The notes under the pieces were generated by a model. That model had not been told where the DNA came from. It searched no databases and saw nothing but the letters and a program-made list of their open reading frames with translations. The position numbers and the translations under genes were made by a program. A stretch of DNA of 49,677 nucleotides. Origin: Candidatus Foliamicus numerosus. Its GTDB lineage: Bacteria; Pseudomonadota; Gammaproteobacteria; Steroidobacterales; Foliamicaceae. Positions 8,447 through 16,208 of this stretch are shown piece after piece (the first letter of the stretch is position 1; each line of letters starts with the position of its first letter). The DNA lies in assembly GCA_028285945.1 (NCBI GenBank), contig JAPYNE010000063.1, positions 1 through 49,677 on the forward strand. Direction: 5' to 3'.

Positions 8447-9052
8447 ATGCTCGGCACCGTGCTGGCCTCCGGCAATCCCGGGAAACTCAAGGAGCTTCAG
8501 GCACTGCTCCGGAGGCAGTTTCGTTTGATCGCAATGAGCGAACTAAACCTTGATCCGGTGGAAGAGACCGGTGCAACTTTTGAGGAAAACGCGCTGATCA
8601 AGGCCCGCGCCGCCGTCGCGCAATGCGGGCTGCCCGCGCTCAGCGACGACTCGGGACTGGAGGTTGACGCGCTAAACGGAGCGCCCGGCGTTTTCTCGGC
8701 GCGCTATGCGGGGCGCAACGCCGATTCGAGCGCCAATATCCGCAAGCTGCTGGGGGAACTCGGCGGCGTTGCCCCGCCGCATCGAAGCGCGCGCTTCCGT
8801 TGCGTGCTCACGCTTGTTATGCCCGACGAGGAGCATGCTCCGCTAATCGCCCACGGCGTGTGGGAAGGAAGCATCGCGCAACGCCCGCAAGGCAGCGGAG
8901 GGTTCGGGTACGACCCCGTGTTCCTTGATCGCGACAGCGGCCAATGCGCGGCGCTGATGAGCCGTGGCGAAAAGGGATGCATCAGCCACCGGGGGGCGGC
9001 GGCGCGCAAATTGCGGGCGCTCGTCGATGCCGGCCGAAATGCCGCTGGCTAG
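8447..9052 (+). CDS. rdgB: XTP/dITP diphosphatase (non-canonical purine NTP pyrophosphatase)
   Basis: Removes inosine and xanthosine triphosphates from the nucleotide pool. It has VLASGNPGKLKEL at the N-terminus, TFEENALIKA, LPALSDDSGLEVDALNGAPGVFSARYAG and GFGYDPVF, all typical of the Ham1/RdgB family; 201 aa is normal. It lies 4 bp downstream of rph in the same operon. Confidence 0.95.
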   Translation: MLGTVLASGNPGKLKELQALLRRQFRLIAMSELNLDPVEETGATFEENALIKARAAVAQCGLPALSDDSGLEVDALNGAPGVFSARYAGRNADSSANIRKLLGELGGVAPPHRSARFRCVLTLVMPDEEHAPLIAHGVWEGSIAQRPQGSGGFGYDPVFLDRDSGQCAALMSRGEKGCISHRGAAARKLRALVDAGRNAAG

Positions 9053-9138
9053 CGCCGCTTTGCGAGCGTTTTACCGCATCAGCGCGTTCCCCGATATTGC
9101 GCCGCCCGCCGCCCGCCGACACTCCCGGCAACGATGAG

Positions 9139-9336
9139 TTATGCACATCCGACCGAAAACCGTATGGGCCATCTCAAATTACGGAAAGTTTCCGAGAGCG
9201 CTTTCGCTAAGCCCTCTTAACATACTGATAAATAAATTTTTTTATTCTTTTGCGGAAATCTTCCCCCCTTGTGGAAAAAATCGAAAGCCAATAGCTAAAA
9301 GACTTTTCGACGACTTTCTCCACACACTTATCCACA
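9139..9336. other. DnaA-box cluster with AT-rich stretch in the rdgB-MFS intergenic region
   Basis: The 312-bp gap 9053-9364 holds two perfect matches to the DnaA box TTATNCACA: TTATGCACA (9139-9147) and TTATCCACA (9328-9336). Two single-mismatch copies lie at 9316-9324 (TTCTCCACA) and, reversed, at 9270-9278 (TGTGGAAAA). Between them, 9220-9260 is strongly AT-rich in an otherwise GC-rich region. The layout resembles a small origin or a DnaA-regulated control region. dnaA, dnaN, gyrB or mnmG are not adjacent, so oriC is only a possibility. Confidence 0.4.
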
Positions 9337-9364
9337 GCCCCTCAAACCGAATTGGCAGGCTGGC

Positions 9365-10696
9365 GTGCTAAAGGGCAGCCCGCCAAGGAAGTGGCCGCGC
9401 CGCGGTTATGCGTGGTACGTGGTGAGCCTGCTGATGGCGCTGTATCTGTGCGCGTTCCTGCATCGCAACATCCTCACGCTGCTGGTGGAGCCGCTGAGGC
9501 AGGATCTGGCATTGAGCGATGTGCAAATCGGCATGCTCTACGGACTTGCGTTCGCCGCCTTCTACACCACGCTGGGCCTCTTCGCCGCCGGTATCGCCGA
9601 TCTCTGGAAGCGGCCGGCGGTGATCGCCGCCGGCGTGATTCTTTGGAGCCTGGCCACCGCGGCTTGCGGACTGGCAGCCAACTACGCGCAGTTGTTCGTT
9701 GCCCGAATGCTGGTGGGCGTAGGCCAGGCGGCGCTGTCTCCCGCCGCCTATTCTCTGATCGCCGACTACTTTCCGCCGCAGGCGCGGCTGCGCGCCACCA
9801 GCACCTACGCGACCGGACTCTACCTGGGAATCGGGCTCGCCACGCTGGCGGGCGGACTGGTGATCAACTGGGTGGCCGGCGGCGGAAGCGCCAGTCTTCC
9901 GCTGCTGGGCTCGCTGCGCGGCTGGCAAGTGGTTTTCATCGTGGTGGGACTGCCGGGCGTTGCGCTGGGCCTGCTCACGCTGGCTTCAGTGCGCGAAACC
10001 ACGCGCCACGGCGACTCCGCCGGCAGCCAGACAACAGCGCGCGGATTCATCCGCTACCTCAGGGGGGCGAAGCGCGCGCTCTATTTCACCCATTGCCTGG
10101 GCTTTGCCTTCCAAGTGACCTACTCCTACAGTTTCGGCGCCTGGACGCCCACCTTCCTGATTCGGGAATTTGGCTGGACCCAAGCCGAAACCGGTGTGGG
10201 GCTGGGAACGGTCACCCTAGTCACGGCGCCGCTGGGCGTTTATCTCGGCAGCATGGCGGCGCAACGGCTACGACGGCGCTTCCCGCGCGACGCCGAGATT
10301 CGCGTGGCGCTGGGCGTGGCGCTGGCGGCGCTGCCCTTGGCGCTGTATTACCCGTTCGCCCCCACTGCGCCGGCCGCGCTGGCGCTGATCGGAATCACCC
10401 AGTGCCTGATCAGCATGCCTTTCGGAATCGCTCCGGTGGCACTCAATGAAGTCACGCCCAACCGCTTCCGCGCCAGAATCATCGCCGTGTACCTGTTCTG
10501 CATCAACCTGGCTGGGCTGTCGCTGGGGCCGGTGGGCGTGGCCCTCTTGACGGAGCGCGTTTTCGGATCGCCGGAGCACCTGCCTTTCGCGCTGGCGGTC
10601 ATGGCCGCCTGCACCCTGCCGGCCGCCGCCTTAACGTTCCGATATTGCGCCGCCGCCTATCGACGGAGTGATCGGGGCGAGGACGGAATGCCATGA
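9365..10696 (+). CDS. Major facilitator superfamily transporter, spinster-like (443 aa)
   Basis: About twelve hydrophobic helices; the first begins WYVVSLLMALYLCAFLHRNIL, and ADLWKRPAV with the following GVILWSLATA matches the MFS loop 2-3 region. RMLVGVGQAALSPAAYSLI and LIADYFPPQARLRA are characteristic of the spinster/MFS_1 group. Substrate cannot be told from the sequence; spinster proteins move lipids or sugars in other organisms. The chosen start is GTG 9365 without an obvious Shine-Dalgarno. The 3' end overlaps the next gene (ATGA), indicating an operon with the VTT-domain protein. Confidence 0.85.
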   Translation: MLKGSPPRKWPRRGYAWYVVSLLMALYLCAFLHRNILTLLVEPLRQDLALSDVQIGMLYGLAFAAFYTTLGLFAAGIADLWKRPAVIAAGVILWSLATAACGLAANYAQLFVARMLVGVGQAALSPAAYSLIADYFPPQARLRATSTYATGLYLGIGLATLAGGLVINWVAGGGSASLPLLGSLRGWQVVFIVVGLPGVALGLLTLASVRETTRHGDSAGSQTTARGFIRYLRGAKRALYFTHCLGFAFQVTYSYSFGAWTPTFLIREFGWTQAETGVGLGTVTLVTAPLGVYLGSMAAQRLRRRFPRDAEIRVALGVALAALPLALYYPFAPTAPAALALIGITQCLISMPFGIAPVALNEVTPNRFRARIIAVYLFCINLAGLSLGPVGVALLTERVFGSPEHLPFALAVMAACTLPAAALTFRYCAAAYRRSDRGEDGMP

Positions 10697-11382
10697 AACA
10701 GCGGGCGCTCGTGCTGGCGATAGCGCTGCTGGCGCTGCTGGCGGCGGCGGCGTACCTGCCGGTTGGCGACTGGATGGAGCGCTTGATCGAGTGGGCGCAG
10801 GCAAACCCGCGTACCGCTGAGGCCGCCTTCGTATTGGCCTTCGCGATTGGGGCTGTTTGCATGGTGCCCGGCTCGCTGCTGATGCTGGCGGGCGGCATTG
10901 TGTTCGGCGTGGCCCAGGGTCTGCCGCTGGCCTGGCTGGGCAGCACGCTGGGTGCGGCCTGCGCTTTTTTGGCAAGCAGGTTTCTGGCCCGCGGCTGGGT
11001 GGAATCGAAACTCCGCGCCATGCCCCGGCTGCGCGCCCTCGATAGCGCCATTGGGCAGCGGGGCTGGCTGATCGTGCTGCTGGCGCGGCTGTCGATCGTG
11101 ATTCCCTATAACTTGCTCAACTATGCGCTGGGTCTCACGCGGGTCGGGTTCGGAGCCTATCTATTGAGCACTGGGGTCGGCATGCTGCCCGCCTGCGTGG
11201 TGTATCTGTACCTTGGATCCGTAACGTCCAGCCTGGCCATTTCCGGTCCTGAGGCATCCTCCCTGCCGCTGCCGCTGCTGCTGGGCGGCCTTCTAGCGAC
11301 AGCGGCGCTGGTGGCGGTAGTGGCGCGAATAACCGGTCGGGCGCTGCGCAGCGAACTTGACCGCAGCGAGCAGTTACGGTAG
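10693..11382 (+). CDS. TVP38/TMEM64 (VTT domain) family membrane protein (229 aa)
   Basis: Multi-pass inner-membrane protein with the family blocks PGSLLMLAGGIVFG near residues 56-69 and LLARLSIVIPYNLLNYALG in the second half, where conserved Arg and Asn/Pro residues are kept. VTT-domain proteins (DedA/TVP38) are linked to lipid scrambling or transport. The gene overlaps the MFS gene by 4 bp and precedes hpnD by 83 bp, so it could share transcription with the squalene genes. Confidence 0.88.
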   Translation: MKQRALVLAIALLALLAAAAYLPVGDWMERLIEWAQANPRTAEAAFVLAFAIGAVCMVPGSLLMLAGGIVFGVAQGLPLAWLGSTLGAACAFLASRFLARGWVESKLRAMPRLRALDSAIGQRGWLIVLLARLSIVIPYNLLNYALGLTRVGFGAYLLSTGVGMLPACVVYLYLGSVTSSLAISGPEASSLPLPLLLGGLLATAALVAVVARITGRALRSELDRSEQLR

Positions 11383-11465
11383 AAAATGCTCCTGCAAGCA
11401 GCGGATAGAGGCGCCGGGGCCTGTAACTGTTGCATGCGATCGACAAGTTGCGGGGGAGAAGCAGA

Positions 11466-12377
11466 GTGAATTTGTGGAATTCATCCACGTCTGTTGCGCT
11501 GCCTTCAGTTGGGCAAGGCGAAGCCGCGAAGGCGCATGTGCATCAGCTTGTGCGAGATTCGAAAAGCTCGTTTTACTGGGGCATGCGCCTGCTCCCGGAA
11601 CGGCGGCGTCAGGCAATGTACGCGATCTACTCGTTTTGCCGCGCGGTGGACGACATTGCCGATGATCCAGGAAAGACATGCGATAAGCTGCGGGCGCTCG
11701 ACGAATGGCGGGAAAGGGTCCGGCATCTGTATTCCGGACAGCCGCAATGCCCTGTCACACAGGCCCTGGCCGAACCCGTGGAGCGTTTCCGTCTCCCGCA
11801 GGAGGAATTCCACCTGGTGATCGATGGCGTTGCGATCGATGCTGCGCAGACGGTGCGCATGCAAGACATAGAGGCTCTGCTCGACTATTGCCGCAAGGTG
11901 GCCGGCGCCGTGGGCATGCTGTCCATTCGCGCCTTCGGGATGCCGCGGCGGTCCGGGCCGCAAATCGCCGTGACGCTGGGCCACGCCATGCAACTCACCA
12001 ATATCTTGCGGGACATCAACGAGGATGCGGAGCGACAGCGGCTTTACGTGCCGGAAGAAGTTCTTCAGCGGCACTGCGTGGGCGGCAAGGCCATTGGCGA
12101 CATCCTCGCGCATCCGCATTTCCCCGCTGCTTGCGCAGACTTGGCCAGACGCGCGGCCGGCTACTACTTGGAAACAGACAAGTTGCTGCCGCAATTAAGC
12201 CAGCGCGTGACCCGGCCGGTCGTCATCATGATGGAGATCTACAGGCATACGCTCAAGAAGCTTGATGAGCGGGGCTGGCGGCAACTGGCTCAACCGGTTG
12301 GCATGGGCCGCTACCGCAAGCTTTGGCTGGTATTGCTCTATGGGTTTCTCAATTCCCGGGCGAGCGGCCAGGGCTAA
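11466..12377 (+). CDS. hpnD: Presqualene diphosphate synthase HpnD
   Basis: Condenses two farnesyl diphosphates to presqualene diphosphate, first step of the bacterial three-enzyme route to squalene. The trans-prenyltransferase Asp motifs are intact: VDDIADD (61-67) and LRDINED (181-187) in a squalene/phytoene synthase fold. GTG 11466 is chosen over TTG 11430 because GGGGGAG precedes it at good distance, giving 303 aa. It is followed 28 bp later by hpnE; its partner hpnC lies in the opposite operon at 22987. Confidence 0.93.
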   Translation: MNLWNSSTSVALPSVGQGEAAKAHVHQLVRDSKSSFYWGMRLLPERRRQAMYAIYSFCRAVDDIADDPGKTCDKLRALDEWRERVRHLYSGQPQCPVTQALAEPVERFRLPQEEFHLVIDGVAIDAAQTVRMQDIEALLDYCRKVAGAVGMLSIRAFGMPRRSGPQIAVTLGHAMQLTNILRDINEDAERQRLYVPEEVLQRHCVGGKAIGDILAHPHFPAACADLARRAAGYYLETDKLLPQLSQRVTRPVVIMMEIYRHTLKKLDERGWRQLAQPVGMGRYRKLWLVLLYGFLNSRASGQG

Positions 12378-12405
12378 CAGGCCCTAGCGCAAGCTCTCAA
12401 CGGGT

Positions 12406-13674
12406 TTGCCCCGAACGCACGTCATAGGCGCCGGGCTGGCGGGGCTTTCCACGGCAGTTTCCCTGCTCGCGCAAAAGCATGCGGTGGTGCTGCATGAAGC
12501 AAGCGGACGAGCCGGCGGCCGCTGCCGCTCCTTTGCCGATGCCAAACTCGGATGCACCATCGACAACGGCAACCATCTGTTGCTGAGCGGCAACAAATCG
12601 ACCAGCCGCTATCTCTCCCGTGTCGGCGCCGTCAACGCGCTGATCGGCCCGGAAAGGGCCTGCTTTCCCTTTTTCGATGTGGTCAGCGGTCGGCGATGGA
12701 TGCTGCGGCCCAACGCGGGCATCGTGCCTTGGTGGATTCTTCAACCCGGCAGAAGAACGCCCGACGCCTCGGTGTGGAGCCATCTTTCCGCGCTCGCATT
12801 GATGCTCGCCGGACCGGGGCGGACAGTGGCGGACTGCGTGGGCAGCCGGGGCGTTTTATTTGAGCGTTTCTGGGAACCGCTTGCCGTGGCGGCGCTGAAC
12901 ATGCCAGCCACCGAGGGCGCCGCGCAATTGCTGCGGCCGGTGTTGCGCGAGACCTTCGCCAAAGGCGAGGCCGCCTGCCGTCCGCTGATCGCCGCGCGGG
13001 GGTTGTCCCACGCGTTCGTGGACCCGGCGCTGGCATGGCTGCGGGCCCAAGGAGCGGAACTGCAATTCAAGCGGCGGCTCACTCGGATCGAGCTTTCCAA
13101 TGGACGGGCGCAGGCGCTGCATTTCGGCGAGCGCCGCGTGCGGCTCGGCGCGGACGACAGGGTGGTGCTGGCCGTTCCGCCGCAGGCGGCGGCGGGCTTG
13201 CTGCCCGAATTGACCGCGCCGCTTCAAAGCAGTCCCATCGTGAATGTGCATTTTCGCCTGGCCCAACCAGCCGAGGTTCCCGAACAGCTCCCGTTTCTCG
13301 GTCTGATCGGAGGCACGGCGCAATGGCTTTTTGTTCGCGGCGATGTGGCATCCGTCACCATCAGCGCCGCCGCCGATCTGGTGCATGAATCCGCTGCGGT
13401 GCTGGCCAAGCGAACGTGGCGCGATGTTGCCGCGGCGCTGGCCGACAATCCGGAGAACCTTCCGCCGCACCGCGTGGTGAAGGAGAAGCGGGCCACGTTT
13501 GTTCAAACACCGGACCAGGCGCGCCTGCGCCCCGGCGCCGCAAGCGCGTTCGCCAATGTGTTCCTGGCCGGCGACTGGACCGCTACCGGCTTGCCCGCCA
13601 CCATCGAATCGGCAATTCGGTCCGGAGAACTGGCCGCCCGAGCCATTGTCCGCCAAGCGCGCCGGCCACGCTGA
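12406..13674 (+). CDS. hpnE: Hydroxysqualene dehydroxylase HpnE
   Basis: FAD-dependent enzyme reducing hydroxysqualene to squalene. The N-terminal dinucleotide motif VIGAGLAGLS (6-15) is followed by the second FAD block HEASGRAGGRCRSF and a typical DNGNHLLLSGN; the C-terminus has VFLAGDWTATGLPATIESA, the standard amine-oxidase-family FAD-binding end. TTG is the only start that leaves the FAD motif intact; 422 aa is the expected size. It lies 28 bp after hpnD. Confidence 0.92.
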   Translation: MPRTHVIGAGLAGLSTAVSLLAQKHAVVLHEASGRAGGRCRSFADAKLGCTIDNGNHLLLSGNKSTSRYLSRVGAVNALIGPERACFPFFDVVSGRRWMLRPNAGIVPWWILQPGRRTPDASVWSHLSALALMLAGPGRTVADCVGSRGVLFERFWEPLAVAALNMPATEGAAQLLRPVLRETFAKGEAACRPLIAARGLSHAFVDPALAWLRAQGAELQFKRRLTRIELSNGRAQALHFGERRVRLGADDRVVLAVPPQAAAGLLPELTAPLQSSPIVNVHFRLAQPAEVPEQLPFLGLIGGTAQWLFVRGDVASVTISAAADLVHESAAVLAKRTWRDVAAALADNPENLPPHRVVKEKRATFVQTPDQARLRPGAASAFANVFLAGDWTATGLPATIESAIRSGELAARAIVRQARRPR

Positions 13675-13815
13675 CGCGGCGTTTGGCAGCAATCCCCCTT
13701 GCCGATGCCATGAATTCGCCGCCGCCGGCATGTTGCGGCCCCGGCCTCGCATCAGGCGAATTGAGAACCCGTGGCGGCGGCGTGGTAAATTAGTGTTTTT
13801 CGTGGGGGTAAGGCC

Positions 13816-15174
13816 GTGCCAAAAAAGGTTGCGATTATCGGCGGCGGCGTGTCGGGGCTGGGCGCCGCTTGGGCGTTGAGTCAACATCCCGACCGATTCG
13901 ACTTTCAAGTTTACGAAGCGCAGGCGGAGATTGGCGGCAACGCCATCACGGTCGATATGCCGCAGGACGGGGGCGGCTCGATTCCGTTCGATATTTCGGT
14001 AACCGCCTGCATTCCCACGGTCTATCACCATATTCTCCTGTTCATGCGGGAAAACGGCATTGATCTTGTCGATACCCGCTTCAGCTACAGCGTGAAGTAT
14101 GGCGATGGCATTTACGCGCACGACTTCGACTCCGACATCCGCAGGCAACTCAAACCGGAAATCGAGAAATTCCGAAAGATACTGCGGCGCCTTCAGTGGA
14201 TTGGCGGACTCAACCGGACCCGCTCCCGGCTGCTCAACGCGATCAATCCTTTCAACTACCTCAGCATGGGCGCGGTGCTCAATCTTGGCGGCTTTTCCGG
14301 CGACTTCCGCTACAAGATACTCAAGCCCATGTTCGTGAATTTCCTGATGGCCACCAATGTGTTCGACATGCCGGCGTCGCTGTTCGCGCGCTACTTGGAG
14401 TTCTTCAACATCGAAAACGCAACCCCCATGCAAACCTGGGACCGCGGCACACGCAGCCTCTACCAAAAAATGTCCGCCGGCTTTAAGGACAAAATCCACC
14501 TTGAGCGCCCGGTCCGCAAGGTGCGCAGGGGGCCGCAGGGCGTGGAGGTGGAGGACGAGCACGGCAACACGGAAATGTTCGACAATGTTGTGTTCGCCTG
14601 CAACGCCAATCAAACTCTGATGATGCTGGACCAGCCGACTTTCTTCGAGCGCTGGCTGTTGTCGTCAATCCGCTACGAGAGCGAGCTGCACAACCACACG
14701 GTGGTCCACTCCGATGCCTCGTTGCTGCCGGAAAGCGCGGTGGAAGCCTTGGAGACCCGCAGCAACCATATTGAGCAATACGGCGTGCGGCCGGACAACT
14801 ACGAAATCACCTACATCATGCATAACCAGCAACCTTGGGCAAAGCCGTCGGACAAGCCCTGCCTCGTGACCTACAACCCGGTCAGCCCGATCGACGAGAG
14901 CAAGGTGATCAGAAAGTGGTGGTTTCAGCATATCGTCCACGATGTGCGCCACATCGCCCTCCTGATGCCCATGTTCCGCTTCGTTCAGGGCCGCAGGCGA
15001 ACTTGGCACTGCGGCGCCCACACGCTGCTCAACAGCCAGGAAACCTGTTTCGTGACCGGACTTTTAGCAGCGCGGCAACTGGGCGCGGACTATCCCTTCA
15101 ATGATTCCGAAACAAGGAAGTGGTTCAACTTCTACGGTCGAACCATGTACGGCTGGCGCTTCAAAAAAGCCTGA
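13816..15174 (+). CDS. COG2907-type NAD/FAD-binding oxidoreductase (452 aa)
   Basis: Flavoprotein with N-terminal VAIIGGGVSGLGAAWAL, second block YEAQAEIGGNAIT, and a long conserved body (CIPTVYHHILLFMRENGIDL; MFVNFLMATNVFDMPASLF; CNANQTLMMLDQP) that matches the COG2907 'predicted NAD/FAD-binding protein' group. Relatives usually sit beside cyclopropane-fatty-acid-synthase and DUF1365 genes, and none are present here. GTG start with GGGGGTAAGG upstream. It is 141 bp after hpnE on the same strand, so an oxidative or reductive role on an isoprenoid or sterol is plausible, but its substrate is unknown. Confidence 0.8.
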   Translation: MPKKVAIIGGGVSGLGAAWALSQHPDRFDFQVYEAQAEIGGNAITVDMPQDGGGSIPFDISVTACIPTVYHHILLFMRENGIDLVDTRFSYSVKYGDGIYAHDFDSDIRRQLKPEIEKFRKILRRLQWIGGLNRTRSRLLNAINPFNYLSMGAVLNLGGFSGDFRYKILKPMFVNFLMATNVFDMPASLFARYLEFFNIENATPMQTWDRGTRSLYQKMSAGFKDKIHLERPVRKVRRGPQGVEVEDEHGNTEMFDNVVFACNANQTLMMLDQPTFFERWLLSSIRYESELHNHTVVHSDASLLPESAVEALETRSNHIEQYGVRPDNYEITYIMHNQQPWAKPSDKPCLVTYNPVSPIDESKVIRKWWFQHIVHDVRHIALLMPMFRFVQGRRRTWHCGAHTLLNSQETCFVTGLLAARQLGADYPFNDSETRKWFNFYGRTMYGWRFKKA

Positions 15175-15452
15175 TCCTCGCCTCGCCTCAGCATAGCCGG
15201 GAGGCCCTGCGGCCCTTTGCGCCCCCCTCCTGCGCGGGAGACGCGAATCCATCCATCGCGACTGGATGGGCATGCTGGCGTTCTGGCTTCCTCGCCCTCT
15301 GCTTGCCCCTGCCTCGCGGGAGACGCATGAACCCGTTTTGGGAGATTGGCTGGGGGCTTCTTGTTTCCTCGCCCTGTGCTTGCCGGCGTCTCCGGGACAA
15401 GGGAATGAACCAGCAGCCGAGGAATCAGCTACCCGCCAAAAGCCCGTCCGGC
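15175..15452. repeat. Intergenic region with decayed pieces of the dispersed hairpin element
   Basis: No gene was found between the convergent COG2907 and EBP-like genes. Twice the stretch shows a GGGAGACGC boundary followed by AATCCATCCAT (from ~15236) or ATGAACCC (from ~15318), like the core boundary of the intact elements at 30495 and 45642. A 20-nt block is repeated with one mismatch at 15288-15307 and 15365-15384. The long perfect arms are absent, so these look like eroded copies. Confidence 0.5.
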
Positions 15453-16196
15453 TCAGTAGCCCAAGGCGCTGTAGCTGCCGCTCAAGATCAGTTGGATCGA
15501 CACGAAGAGGCCCAAAATCGGACACAGCACCCACACCGAATTCATCGCCAGAATATAGGCGCAGATTTCCCGGCCGCTCAGGCGCGAATATCGCTTCGTG
15601 ACCGCAAAGCTCAGCAAGTACGCGGATGTCATGTAGAACCATTGCCAGAACATCACGGCCCCTAGGATGCCTGCGGCGAGGGCCGGAATGAACTCGAAGG
15701 CATAGGCCGCATAGAGAGCCAGTGTGGGCAGCGGCGTTGCAAAGCCGTTGGCGACATCAACGATGAACCCGTAGCTGCGGCGGTCCGCATACGAGTCGTC
15801 ATATTCAGCGTAGGCGGCCCAAACGTCGGCCCACACAGTGAGCGAAAGCGCCTGCTTGAGCGGCACCCGGGTCAGGACAAAGGCCAGCACCGGCGAGCGG
15901 CCGGTTTCATCCCGGCGCTGCTTCCAGTAGCGGGCGCGCTTCTCGATATAGTCGCGGCGGAAGTAGAGGCAAACTTCCCACCAGCAGATGAGGAGGTTGA
16001 CGGCCAGGAATATGCAGAGAATGGAATAAACCAGGCTCAGATGGCCGTGAGCCCAATAGCGCGCCGCGAGGCCCGGCAAAACAAAAACTGCCAGCATCAG
16101 CGTCAGGAGCACACCGGCCGGCACCGCAACACCCTTCGCCTGCCCGTCGGCAGTGTGTGTATGGTCAGCAGCCGTTTGGGCGCGCGCGCGGATCAC
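15453..16196 (-). CDS. EBP/EXPERA-like membrane protein, putative sterol delta8-delta7 isomerase (247 aa)
   Basis: Predicted multi-pass protein. The segment from residue 121 (VWADVWAAYAEYDDSY ... IVDVANGFATPLPTL) parallels the EBP stretch running through WKEYAKGDSRY, ETITA and GPLSL. The last helix LAMNSVWVLCPILGLF parallels EBP FMNALWLVLPG. Residues matching human EBP active-site positions: Glu74 (EBP Glu80), Asp147 in place of Glu122, Asn219 and Trp222 (Asn193, Trp196); EBP His76 is not obviously kept. It is the last gene of the sterol block, 12 bp after the epoxidase-cyclase, where a delta8-delta7 isomerase would fit. Similarity was judged by eye and could instead mark another EXPERA-type lipid-binding protein. 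Confidence 0.6.
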   Translation of the reverse strand: MIRARAQTAADHTHTADGQAKGVAVPAGVLLTLMLAVFVLPGLAARYWAHGHLSLVYSILCIFLAVNLLICWWEVCLYFRRDYIEKRARYWKQRRDETGRSPVLAFVLTRVPLKQALSLTVWADVWAAYAEYDDSYADRRSYGFIVDVANGFATPLPTLALYAAYAFEFIPALAAGILGAVMFWQWFYMTSAYLLSFAVTKRYSRLSGREICAYILAMNSVWVLCPILGLFVSIQLILSGSYSALGY

Positions 16197-16208
16197 TCTC
16201 GCAGCGTC

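Noticed and set aside
12856-14613. 585-codon reverse frame opposite hpnE and the COG2907 gene
   Set aside because: Antisense to two well-supported flavoproteins and without recognisable domains.
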